Program-made: the position numbers and the translations under genes
The notes under the pieces: generated by a model
What the model was told of the DNA's origin: nothing
What the model saw: only the letters and a program-made list of their open reading frames with translations
Database searches by the model: none
Shown here: positions 12,501 through 16,117 of the stretch, one piece after another
Position numbering within the stretch: the stretch's first letter is position 1
How the letters are laid out: each line of letters opens with the position of its first letter
Virus record (IMG/VR): IMGVR_UViG_3300043411_000900
Coordinates: 1-20,434 of that record
From: a virus
Strand: one strand, 5' to 3'
Length of the DNA: 20,434 bases

Positions 12501-13099
12501 AAGCCTTCGTCGCGACCAGTTGTAATCGCCGAGTTGGCTTCTGAAGCCATCGCCATGCCAATCGCACCGGCGGGATTTCCTCCCGTACCCAGCAACCCCA
12601 CTAACATTGGAGGAACTGAAGCAGATACACCTCGCACACCGCGCTGGAGAAAGTCAGGAATCTGATCTTGCTGCGATACTTGATCGGCAGCACTACCAAG
12701 CGTATCTGCCTCTCGATTCAATTGATCCGCGTCGCCAATCCCAGTAGCACGGGACGCAAGCGAAGTTAACCCAAGACCAGCTTGGGACAGACCCGCCTCG
12801 AGGTTCGGCAACCAGCTTCGCCCTAGAACCTTCCGCTGCGCTGCTGGACTAGGCGACATAAAATTGCCATCGGCACCGTACTCCGCTTCGCCGGGCAGCG
12901 GTAGCAGCATCTCCGACGGGTACGAGTGATGCTGACCACCGATTGGCGGACCAGCAGTAGGCGGTGCCTGCATTTCCTTGGGCATCGCACCTGGGTTCAG
13001 CTCGAAGAACTGGCCCATCGCCTGCTGGATCGACTCCTGCGGCATGTCGTCAGGGAAGTCGAGCGCAGTCCCGCCAGGGAGCATGAATCGCTGTACCAT
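554..13099 (-). CDS. Giant phage polyvalent protein (4181 aa): two zincins, N6-adenine methyltransferase, strawberry-notch helicase, LPD38-like region
   Basis: One frame of 4181 codons, roughly 460 kDa. Landmarks in order are: FPDDM motif (15-19), Ala/Gly-rich hydrophobic region (about 95-325), Pro/Ser/Thr-rich linkers, zincin HELAH (946-950), possible clamp-like module (about 1071-1235), adenine methyltransferase (D1490 to G1496; NPPFG 1545-1549), Gly/Arg/Thr-rich linker (about 1686-1810), SF2 helicase (K1904, DESH 2036-2039, SAT 2073-2075, HRTGQ 2437-2441), a conserved-looking module with GVLMPR (about 2790-2825), zincin HEIAHH (3029-3034), and an LPD38-like region (about 3530-3840). Phage P1 DarB, a virion-packaged antirestriction protein, combines methyltransferase and helicase in the same way. 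By analogy this protein is probably packaged, injected and active on incoming DNA. The start ATG follows the upstream TAG by 12 bases, with AGGA overlapping that stop. No frameshift or in-frame stop interrupts it. Confidence 0.93.
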   Translation of the reverse strand: MVQRFMLPGGTALDFPDDMPQESIQQAMGQFFELNPGAMPKEMQAPPTAGPPIGGQHHSYPSEMLLPLPGEAEYGADGNFMSPSPAAQRKVLGRSWLPNLEAGLSQAGLGLTSLASRATGIGDADQLNREADTLGSAADQVSQQDQIPDFLQRGVRGVSASVPPMLVGLLGTGGNPAGAIGMAMASEANSAITTGRDEGLTGKKLAGYVAVKGGIEGGIAAAFQMAGMGGAENMLRPIAAGTAKELTRQGIKSGLKEFARNSGHELREEVATELSHLLADRAFLDSKTEITPAEVGTTVLDTVTATMMTMGLLEGAGAGVRAIDRAANQKDKKDGEDTNEYVPPPATDDVSTPPPPAADGEESNVAQDSGEEVIPDAVRQEEGRMQGGTEGQVAPPPLPPPVSTEAATDSAPTGDGSVAMPSGFTTAQGSTYAVDEAGRTTRTKSPHALHDPNDVGTKPTSELTLYIDENNAREVGMWNTLSNDGKRVIIQDGEVLLTSVNPSTGARGVDAKFPFLSSPSVGLSPLELWDGNSNDWYKGNHPGSAITSINESPLSAAPAVVSDVGAPDSVAVEGQIETPGVNVSSPSGPEAATESTPEPPSIVEKRRSKPNDFTVEKGKAFIGDAVSRRPADAKTPESIASWIRVGFGDEHYAKYLEKAGKTLEEAVAEAMPKPKTPKPAGRPVEPGEVRGMYSEKYVDPNAVYDPGQVLKTTSGRQTSPFPKLTFGTKMKDRNSTQLVDDWLRTNAIDEAGARLDRNALRMFMGTSRKNMSPADRDSFEAYLFGEQSPVPKEILKPIKPAVDAVTEPPATEAERAPTAEDIEAAIEKEFDSREASKKDEPPSPPAKKKGLGKKKLKSVPGVDLNADPRTQAEQVAEYYRSQGKSAKIVNPRGSAQKAATRFAEELGVKLHWMETDVPVGGVGRPGVAVINTKAPTKNVLWGYVGHELAHATGIDKLRGVFSDDRVAESAGKYLNSVEKEFPKYGKSLRSDPDQLYREGVARLIQEFMENPEFRRSLKDSDRTTWDWIMEQLRKLLPILESDPEMEAARKVLRDMLPEAQQANEEKLFTREVPAWGKPTGIQPANLAKYLEKESKGTSRAFLKTAKETGYATDGRVMFRLTKADRKVIDDAKPEETGAVLGKDILEKSLRAGKGSSLAKVVGFRPASKLHGTPAYFAIEAEGTANVYAFNAKYVNTLRSRYPESVMLVTMNNDVPMLVLSDDGKRNGVLMGVNVDIKFRDEQQKNVEAPPTTKTVTDKRAEAKRKRDEALKKLVDAVKSPTLNVGVDANLVKLAVDLVLAEVELEVYSFAEFVQNVSRDVPELMDRLAPYLEAGWNVARKRDDRLGPSGKVADVLAADVDYGTAESPDRNKLGEYFGQRLIEGAKYDSIIQARKEAGDLVKGTIEPGRKAAKEVDEAVEIGTVRAAKKIIRDGDDRLAIYDQLVDLYERQPRLAVKTSTQMKDQAYSTPAPLAYLASELAQVDRDQVVYDSSAGNGMLLIGTDKPLGNELNIDRYNSLKHQGVQAINRDAVELKLHSPVPRLVINPPFGKVETDRQGVFKKFDAGGIKTDQVDHAITLNTLAQMTPDGKAAIIIGSKGFDKREPKPDQQRGPAYRKQKAFYDALYDRYNVVDHFTVHGDLYDRQGAAFPIDVIIVDGQGKSARVKPYNFLAGGLPEVFRSWEELKNAKLSKARLGTDERTVSGGAADGNIDVSGGVREEAGGSTTGNAENAPAGEPSVAGMERPTGSRPAGSRKGLGTTRRDQSVSGDTRRGTEERSDAGGAAVTGRPNGGVLPGTGDVVNVDIGEKQGLGENEFQTKYTPGSKQASVDTLLPANHVSAVERAMDKVREDYGDIDEFVANELQFSPEQMASAFSAEQVDAIALAIARHKEGAAFIIGDQTGVGKGRAAAAMLHYARNQGLIPVFLTEKPTLYADMIRDLTDIGLNTAGQPFNPLATNDLSGDGIIPLPDGRVLKQSSAKAKKLMEELANTKSLEIGGQRFDAVFTTYSQLSPVKQQLTARHAAMTAIAPNAFFVLDESHNAGGGSVEKDDSILKTSEIIRDIINESSGVYFSSATYAKRPQVMDLYAKTGMLSAVGGDPDRLADAISSGGVPLQQVVSEMLVESGAYLRRERSFDGIEFAPKVVDVDLTKADAASAVFKAIDIFDDSKEEAVKRMLDRINSSGGRRAKDSATGRRGIKSTDFSSIVWNLNNQMLLALKADAAADEAIASLEAGESPVLYVDSTMEEALKRQVESLGTQQGDRIDFSFRDLFQRYLDRSREVLIQMDAADPKSYVQQRMTDEDLGDESLELFNSAQRLIDGFDAEMPASPIDWIRKRLTDAGYRVAEITGRKNAIKYQGDSAYLDRRDVEEQGSLGKSKSVNGFNSGEIDALIINSSGATGISLHASSKFTNQKRRSMIIAQPSLNIDTFMQSLGRIHRTGQVAVRNGQNNLPRFALLMTNAPAENRPASVLVRKLASLNANVTASSKGAVGFDVPDVINKVGDQVVAEYIVDHPELAASLERKGVKVDPDRIPEEFAKYVTGRLSLMPVKVQQEFWDDIVADFDNRIEELNRLGQNPLHAGVVDLRAKTLEKIEVFAGDEGSANVFAQPAYIEKVVAKKSGKPLSTVEIGESLKEFYGKDFDVRSGSEWANAEAEALREQALGEVDRRIAGKKPEVVSAIKEEMNARYVDVRLKLRSFAPGTSVSVWERDEAGELIGITPGVVVKTAFRGKGSKLAGSKWLVEVAVASPDRLVRVPFSQLGTDKSYVHSNNEVMKDFSEFEKDQSSEEIRYIGTGNLLAGYATLGGQVAFFTDSEGTRRRGVLMPRSFNLGRWSDARPVSFDRASKALEFLRGGGYLFTPDGVVVATILRDDLILRAPKSRSRSGKYTTNASILAAAKGNEFVSVGNRTEMIIEDPATQEAVLQALIDFAALQATDDKQRAKAIVEQAMAAPPDSPPLDAASDPFSGDKPISKADIVTTWRRLFQVPILEGGFRKHDGKGRRRAGVYRYLEEVVRLDEPYLFDLTVASHEIAHHLDKRFSATKDMLEDLKQDDENRWVKVKSQLSALDYDQARGNVAEGFAELFRHYILGQSVAPEATAWLKEVLRSDPEMEEASIKAIEQSRQYRDQGFMDRARSIFGGVPKDLEWTEVVKQDLMKTFDRAYGKLVDRFHMVQQVSGEIQRRGGFRGGATLYELVMGFNGTAQAHAAQSVYEGVTTVSNVRRKLGEGLSHALSVLDDSEDYANAQAYALAKHVMTLPENYNAGISREDASKVLSWAKEDSDRHTRYEAFASRLTKFNNDLIEMLYDAGVIDVDARNRVLEAHGETYVPLLRESKSAKKRRTGSGSIVALPKALASRSQRGSDRPVQDLVYSTIMRTQRFVSQAMKQQVLIKLVESADPALGGAEGLGEFISYVDPKQVSTTGRVGEILDALVKEGFVAPEDARASKLRQKVENGGRLNSDDTAFLQLRYGVIGPTVDMMLSREPSVDAVVSLWRTDYRLENGKYRVRVNVRGTPRIYDLDPEFYASITSIDPVQMPLVFRVFRKFNSYFKAGSTAFSTSFGVQNFPRDIQTAFVNSKQTKGIGRIGRSVEWAAIYGQAMLYDMTGIGKSSATVALFKEFGGDLYSSIGSDQDRIRRVRQGLMKLSTRSKFVDALTKGTVTDRLVNTLSEFADIADGFMDSLRNVIAVSDVGPRLAEFSAAMESQGWKEKNGKLVDSAGNEEIPRDSVIRALVQAQDVTYNYRRVGSATQYWETIFPFTNAAIQSFDKTLRVYRDAIKDIRHKGMNGERARRVAWSMAMTTAAIVAYSMYRAGDDDKEEQKPWLWSYFTTGSDGVTKLKFGKSREHAWLGNLIAAIVEDQSLEDAKQVLKHEVADRVPTGGGLVPTLLETTANWNFFSQRKIEPDWTQGRPKELRFDDYTLETSKAMGMLAQQFPVARNLSPLQIEHLLDGTTGGAYRRMVGSVERAATGNLGSKDIPFVRGLKVDRIQKASIDDFYEQKNVIKQELARDKAYGRDQSDSQAAYDRFVDYEQLMTILRDFKSDSYDPTKNIVALSREALGRDPLASYPHPLYHQELPEEARAELLKTMVNKVRTVAEGTGMPKDLGRADLMQRWENDRNASGAFLREHSKSPIVREAIEFEMSQDRFQDLLRGKGAPKSNPVEMYRYRTKQAAAQGFVSGE
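1580..2512 (-). other. Domain: LPD38-like region of the giant protein
   Basis: Residues about 3530-3840. FNSYFKAGSTAFSTSFG (from about Y3549), then VQNFPRDIQTAF (N3565), IFPFTNAAIQSFDKTLR (F3756), and a hydrophobic stretch MAMTTAAIVAYSMYRAG. I associate this order with the large polyvalent-protein-associated domain LPD38 of phage internal proteins. Its biochemical function is not established. The hydrophobic stretch could be a single membrane segment. The assignment is from memory of the motif pattern. Confidence 0.5.
3770..4222 (-). other. Domain: second zincin metallopeptidase-like module of the giant protein
   Basis: Residues about 2960-3110. VASHEIAHHLDKR gives H3029, E3030 and H3033. 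Some 45 residues later GNVAEGFAELFRHY offers E3078 and E3082 as a third ligand, the arrangement seen in gluzincin-type peptidases. It is separate from, and clearly different in sequence to, the HELAH module nearly 2100 residues earlier, so it is not a recent internal duplication. Confidence 0.75.
5420..7642 (-). other. Domain: strawberry-notch-type SF2 helicase of the giant protein
   Basis: Residues about 1820-2560. Walker A is GDQTGVGKGR (K1904), Walker B is VLDESHNAGG (DESH 2036-2039), motif III is SSAT (2073-2075), and motif VI is QSLGRIHRTGQ (2437-2441). The GVGKG loop, the DESHN motif and GRIHRTGQ are typical of the strawberry-notch group (Pfam AAA_34 plus Helicase_C_4) rather than of type I or III restriction motors. 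Both RecA-like halves appear complete, so ATPase and DNA translocation activity is plausible. Confidence 0.9.
7669..8043 (-). CDS. Candidate nested gene overprinting the giant gene (124 aa)
   Basis: Same strand as the giant gene, different frame, wholly inside it. ATG at 8041-8043 follows GGGAGGAG (8051-8058) with 7 bases of spacing, the geometry of the accepted starts at 43, 486, 15592 and 16115. It ends with TAG at 7669-7671. The product has five Trp, 22 acidic residues and no Cys. It appears helical (SRVEFEKRLADRLRVMQKM) and ends acidic (LDDLMEEFYPEPEMW). Other alternative frames in the window give Arg/Ser-rich products. It covers residues about 1686-1810 of the giant protein, a Gly/Arg/Thr-rich linker between methyltransferase and helicase. 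I do not recognise it. Alternatives: a relic of two compensating frameshifts, or a chance open frame favoured by G-rich first codon positions of the giant gene. Confidence 0.42.
   Translation of the reverse strand: MQSYPKHAWGPTSELLVEVLPTETSMSRVEFEKRLADRLRVMQKMHPPESRLWREWNDRLGPGQQGRARDWGQLVETNQFQAILDEALKNDPMPVEPQLLDDLMEEFYPEPEMWLTSILARSRD
8051..8058 (-). promoter_or_regulatory. Internal Shine-Dalgarno GGGAGGAG before the nested frame
   Basis: Complementary to the 16S 3' end over the whole GGAG core, with 7 bases before ATG 8041-8043. In the giant frame the same bases encode Trp-Glu-Glu, so the site could be a coincidence of a WEE triplet. Its spacing, however, is exactly that of the neighbouring genes. 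Confidence 0.45.
8060..8782 (-). other. Domain: N6-adenine DNA methyltransferase of the giant protein
   Basis: Residues about 1440-1680. STPAPLAYLASEL precedes motif I, DSSAGNG (1490-1496), the SAM-binding loop. Motif IV is NPPFG (1545-1549), the catalytic signature of N6-adenine and related amino-methyltransferases. DHAITLNTL and AAIIIGSKGF follow where motifs V and VI are expected. All key residues are present, so the domain looks active. Modifying incoming phage DNA against host restriction is the expected role, by analogy with P1 DarB. Confidence 0.88.
9395..9889 (-). other. Domain: possible sliding-clamp-like module of the giant protein
   Basis: Residues about 1071-1235. ATDGRVMFRL (D1113) resembles the ATDGHRL motif of bacterial beta clamps. 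FNAKYVNTL (F1189) resembles the clamp third-domain FNxxYL segment. The module ends PMLVLSDDGKRNGVLMGV (M1230), in the position of the clamp's terminal PLVI...LMPV strand. This is pattern recognition only; a structure prediction would be needed to accept it. Confidence 0.35.
9920..10477 (-). other. Domain: first zincin metallopeptidase-like module of the giant protein
   Basis: Residues about 875-1060. The motif GHELAHATG places zinc ligands at H946 and H950 and a catalytic glutamate at E947. A preceding segment (KNVLWGYVGHELAH) has the usual hydrophobic helix before HExxH. A third ligand is less clear; the downstream segment YREGVARLIQEF could supply a glutamate. Such minimal zincins are common in phage polyvalent proteins. 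Possible roles are maturing the polyprotein or attacking host proteins after injection. Confidence 0.7.
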
Positions 13100-13111
13100 C
13101 GTCGTAGAGTC

Positions 13112-14248
13112 CTATCGAGCTTGGACCCAACCGCGTTGTGGGTCGAACTTCCAGATTGTTTTCACTTCGTCGTCTGCGGCCGGCATCGGCATCGACTCGC
13201 CCACTCCATCGCCCAGGCCAAGTTTCGATGGATCAAGCAGGTGCTCAGGGCGTAGCGACGGCCTGGAATCCTTCTTGGGCTTCAGCCCTTCCACCAAGCC
13301 CCGGTACTCTTCGTCCAACGATTTCCAGACCTCCGCAGGCTCCACCGGCTCAGGCGTGTTATGCGTGATGCTCACTTTTCCGTCAGCATCCTTGCTAACC
13401 ACTACCGCTGCTGCCTTGTGCTCTTGAATCAACTCAGCACGCTTTTTCGCATACGCCCTCTGCGCTTCTGCAAAGTTCGACTGGTAATACTCCTGGGCGC
13501 TCAGGGGCTCGCCTGTCGTCGCGTTGAACAGCTTGGCGGCTGATTTGTCATCCACCTTCGTCTCCTTTGGCAGAGGCACAGACTGTATCCGTGGAGTACC
13601 ATCTTTATCAAAGGTCATCCACGCGCCGCCGCCAAGTTCCTTGGACCTCGCTTGCTGTAGATCGTCGGGGGTCGGCGGTGGCGCCACCATCTGCTCGATG
13701 CCCGACTTGTTGACCTGATCCATCCACTGACCCAGGTACTCCGCGTACTGCTTCGGAAACACCTTCGCCCTAGTCGCCTGAATCGATCGCAGCTTGCTCA
13801 CCAGGGAGTTCGCCACGTTCTTGCCTTCCGGCGTCAGCGACATCTTGCCGAATCCGGCCCGCAGGTCGTTGCTCTGCTTCTCCAGCGACTCGACCGTGTT
13901 CTGCGTCCACAGAGCATCCTGTCGCGCCGCAGGGTCATTCTGACGAGTCTGATCGGTGTACGCCTGGGCTCGCAGTTCGTCGAGCTGGAGACGACGGTCT
14001 TGCAGCCCTGCTTCCTGCTGCATCGCTTGACGACGAAGCATGTCGTTCTGCATCTGCCGCTGGTTGTCGACGGCCCGATCCTGCATTGCCATCGCCATCT
14101 GCTGCTCGCGCAACCGTCGATTCTGCTCGGCCTCCTGGGCCTGCATGGCGAGTTGCTGCTGTCGCTGCTGAAATTGACCAAGGCCCGCTGTGTAGGCGGC
14201 ATCGGCAATTACACCCGCAGGGGGCTGGTATTGGACGGTGATCGGCAT
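13112..14248 (-). CDS. Gln-rich coiled-coil protein, probable internal virion or ejection protein (378 aa)
   Basis: I do not recognise a named family. After a short N-terminus (MPITVQYQPPAGVIADAAY), residues about 20-115 are rich in Gln, Met, Arg and Ala with heptad-like spacing, pointing to a long coiled coil. The middle contains a Pro-rich turn (VAPPPTPDDLQQARSKELGG) and a charged stretch, and the C-terminus ends DPQRGWVQAR. There is no signal peptide or membrane segment. It starts 9 bases after the upstream stop, with AAGG before the ATG, and its TAG lies 12 bases before the giant gene. Gln-rich helical proteins next to a giant internal protein are typical of phage ejection or internal-core proteins, so co-packaging with the giant protein is plausible. 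Confidence 0.85.
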   Translation of the reverse strand: MPITVQYQPPAGVIADAAYTAGLGQFQQRQQQLAMQAQEAEQNRRLREQQMAMAMQDRAVDNQRQMQNDMLRRQAMQQEAGLQDRRLQLDELRAQAYTDQTRQNDPAARQDALWTQNTVESLEKQSNDLRAGFGKMSLTPEGKNVANSLVSKLRSIQATRAKVFPKQYAEYLGQWMDQVNKSGIEQMVAPPPTPDDLQQARSKELGGGAWMTFDKDGTPRIQSVPLPKETKVDDKSAAKLFNATTGEPLSAQEYYQSNFAEAQRAYAKKRAELIQEHKAAAVVVSKDADGKVSITHNTPEPVEPAEVWKSLDEEYRGLVEGLKPKKDSRPSLRPEHLLDPSKLGLGDGVGESMPMPAADDEVKTIWKFDPQRGWVQAR

Positions 14249-14257
14249 GGCTCTACC

Positions 14258-14578
14258 TTACGGGATAAACGACGCCGTGTCACGAAAGGGAGCACTGCGA
14301 CGCTGCTGCATGGGTTGTTGATAAGTGCGAACTCCCATCCCCCTCGACGCAGGTGGATAGCCGATTCGCATGGACTCCGCAGGACGATAGGCCAACGGCC
14401 GAATGCCCTGGCGAATCCCCCGTCCAAGCAACGAGTTGAAATTCTGCTGACCGGGAATCATCGCCGCCAGCGACATGTCGTACGATCCGGGCTCGAACAG
14501 TTGAATGTTCGGGTATCCGCTCGACCGCGTCGCGCTGAGTAACGAGTGGTAGCCTAGCAATGGGTCGTTGCTGAACAT
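14258..14578 (-). CDS. Small basic virion-associated protein, unknown function (106 aa)
   Basis: I do not recognise the family. The gene fits exactly between its neighbours: its ATG lies 3 bases after the upstream TAA and its TAA 9 bases before the next ATG. GGGAA precedes the start by about 9 bases. The N-terminal half is mixed (LLGYHSLLSATRSSGYPNIQLFEPG). The C-terminal half is rich in Arg, Pro, Gln and Met (GRGIRQGIRPLAYRP and later QQPMQQRRSAPF), probably disordered and positively charged. It has no Cys and no membrane segment. Length, charge and position suggest a minor structural or DNA-contacting virion component, but this is inference. Two other short frames across this interval are rejected because they do not fit the gene spacing. 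Confidence 0.72.
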   Translation of the reverse strand: MFSNDPLLGYHSLLSATRSSGYPNIQLFEPGSYDMSLAAMIPGQQNFNSLLGRGIRQGIRPLAYRPAESMRIGYPPASRGMGVRTYQQPMQQRRSAPFRDTASFIP

Positions 14579-14581
14579 CGA

Positions 14582-15592
14582 TTAGTTCCCGTACTGAGCA
14601 AGCCAAGCACTTGCGGGATTCCACGTAGCACCACCAGGATACCCGTATCCAGTACGATAAGGACCGTTCTTCAGTCCACCGTACCCTCCAACTGGAAACA
14701 TCCCCTTTCCGCCTTCACTCGTTGATTGATTCATTGCAGGATAAGCGTATCCATTCGCATATGGCCCTGATGTGAACTGCTGGTAGTTCGTCGCCGCCGG
14801 CGGTGGAGTCACGTAGTTCTGCGAGAAATTCGCGTAGGGGCCATTGTAGCTATTCACCTGGGGAATAGGCTGAGCCGGCTGCTGCATCTGCTTCGCCGCG
14901 GCCCGCATCCGCCGGATCTCCTGGGCTCGCTGATTCGCACGGATCGGTCGATAGGGCATTTTCCCCATGCCGTTACCGCCGCCAAGATGCCAAGCCATCT
15001 GCTGAGCAATCGCCTGCTGGTACGCTTGCGGAGGGATTCCGATCGGCGCCCCCAGCGTGCGTGCTCCCGTTCCGTATCCCGACTGGCCAAGCTGTTGGGA
15101 CAACTGGAGCATCTGGTTGTAATCCGGGGCTTGGTCCGTGCGACGCTCCATCACGCCCATCTTGCCCTGGCTGATCGAGGTATCGTAGTTCGCCCGCTGC
15201 TGGGCAAGCTGACTCTCCAGACGTGCCTGGGAAGCCATCTTCTCACGGGTGACGCCCATCTGCATCGTCGCCGGGATCGTCGAGTTGGCGAACCCCCGGT
15301 TCACCAGCCGTTGGTAGGTATCGGACCCCATGTTCCGATACTCTCGATCGATATCCTTGCTTTCCTGCGTGCCGACATTCTTCATGTCGCCCATCACGCG
15401 CGAACGAAGATCATCGTACCCGCCCAGGATCTGCTGGTATCGAGCCTCGTTGGCCGCGTTGGCCGCGTCCATCGCGCGTTGGTACTGGTCGGCCAGCGTG
15501 CCGCCACCCATTCCTCCACCGCTCAATACCTGCACGCCACCCTGCAAAGGGCGAGGATACTTCCGCAAGACGCTTTTCGAGATAGCTCGCAT
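14582..15592 (-). CDS. Helical protein with Tyr/Gly/Pro/Asn-rich tail, probable internal virion protein (336 aa)
   Basis: No named family recognised. Residues about 33-150 are helical and rich in Ala, Gln and Arg (LADQYQRAMDAANAANEARYQ and following). From about 230 the chain becomes low-complexity, with three related GPY elements (NGPYANF, SGPYANGY, NGPYRTGY) and many Gly, Tyr, Pro and Asn, ending WNPASAWLAQYGN. The start at 15592 is supported by GAAGGGG (15600-15606) with 7-base spacing. This makes the first 181 bases overlap the end of the 234-aa gene in another frame. An alternative start at codon 28 has GGAGG only one base away, which is too close. The neighbourhood suggests an internal or tail-associated virion protein. 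Confidence 0.82.
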   Translation of the reverse strand: MRAISKSVLRKYPRPLQGGVQVLSGGGMGGGTLADQYQRAMDAANAANEARYQQILGGYDDLRSRVMGDMKNVGTQESKDIDREYRNMGSDTYQRLVNRGFANSTIPATMQMGVTREKMASQARLESQLAQQRANYDTSISQGKMGVMERRTDQAPDYNQMLQLSQQLGQSGYGTGARTLGAPIGIPPQAYQQAIAQQMAWHLGGGNGMGKMPYRPIRANQRAQEIRRMRAAAKQMQQPAQPIPQVNSYNGPYANFSQNYVTPPPAATNYQQFTSGPYANGYAYPAMNQSTSEGGKGMFPVGGYGGLKNGPYRTGYGYPGGATWNPASAWLAQYGN

Positions 15593-16115
15593 TCTTCGGC
15601 CCCTTCAGCAATCGATAAATCTGCCGATCCCAGTTGTTCAGCCAGTTCTGTCGCCGTGCGCACGCCGCACACTTCTCGAACCAACGCAGCAGCCACGCCA
15701 CGCGGTCACCGAATCCCGGCTTCGCGCACTGCACGAACAGCTTTGTCTCATTGGACACCAAACCCGTAATCTGTCCACAGCGAATGCACCGGCAGATTCG
15801 CGTCTTCGGGGACTGGTACGCCACCTCTAAATCGCAACGCATCTCCACCCCCTCGTAAACTTCCGGTGATTGCAACTTATCTTCGATCACCTCGAACCGT
15901 GCCAAGTCCGCAATGTAATCGTCGATCGACACCCGCACCTCGGACCCGTTTCGACGCAAACTGTACTTCTGGCCGGATTGCCCAATTAGCCACGAATAGT
16001 CGTCAGTGTGGTTACGGACACGGACTAGCACGCCCTCCGGCGGACGACGCTTCTTGGGGGCAGGCTTATCAATCGGCACGGCGCGACTTGCTGGAGGACA
16101 TGCTGGACAACCCAT
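15411..16115 (-). CDS. Cysteine-containing zinc-knuckle-like phage protein (234 aa)
   Basis: The open frame extends to a GTG at 16133, but ATG at 16113-16115 is preferred. It lies 2 bases after the upstream TAG and has AAGGGGG (16123-16129) with 7-base spacing. The protein begins MGCPACPP, then has a short beta-rich region (GVLVRVRNHTDDYSWLIG) and a Cys cluster: CRCIRCGQ, then QCAKPGFGDRVAWLLRW, then KCAACARRQNWLNNW. CxxC pairs flanking a GFGD segment and ending in RQxWLN resemble small putative zinc-binding proteins I associate with phage tail-gene regions; this is from memory. The last 60 codons overlap the next gene and become Arg/Gly-rich, so this tail may be unconstrained. A structural or assembly role is inferred. 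Confidence 0.72.
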   Translation of the reverse strand: MGCPACPPASRAVPIDKPAPKKRRPPEGVLVRVRNHTDDYSWLIGQSGQKYSLRRNGSEVRVSIDDYIADLARFEVIEDKLQSPEVYEGVEMRCDLEVAYQSPKTRICRCIRCGQITGLVSNETKLFVQCAKPGFGDRVAWLLRWFEKCAACARRQNWLNNWDRQIYRLLKGPKNASYLEKRLAEVSSPFAGWRAGIERWRNGWRHAGRPVPTRDGRGQRGQRGSIPADPGRVR

Positions 16116-16117
16116 CG

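Noticed and set aside
14209-14624. Two other minus-strand frames (72 and 114 codons) around the 106-aa gene
   Set aside because: They overlap flanking genes and do not fit the 3- and 9-base spacing that the chosen 106-aa frame shows exactly.
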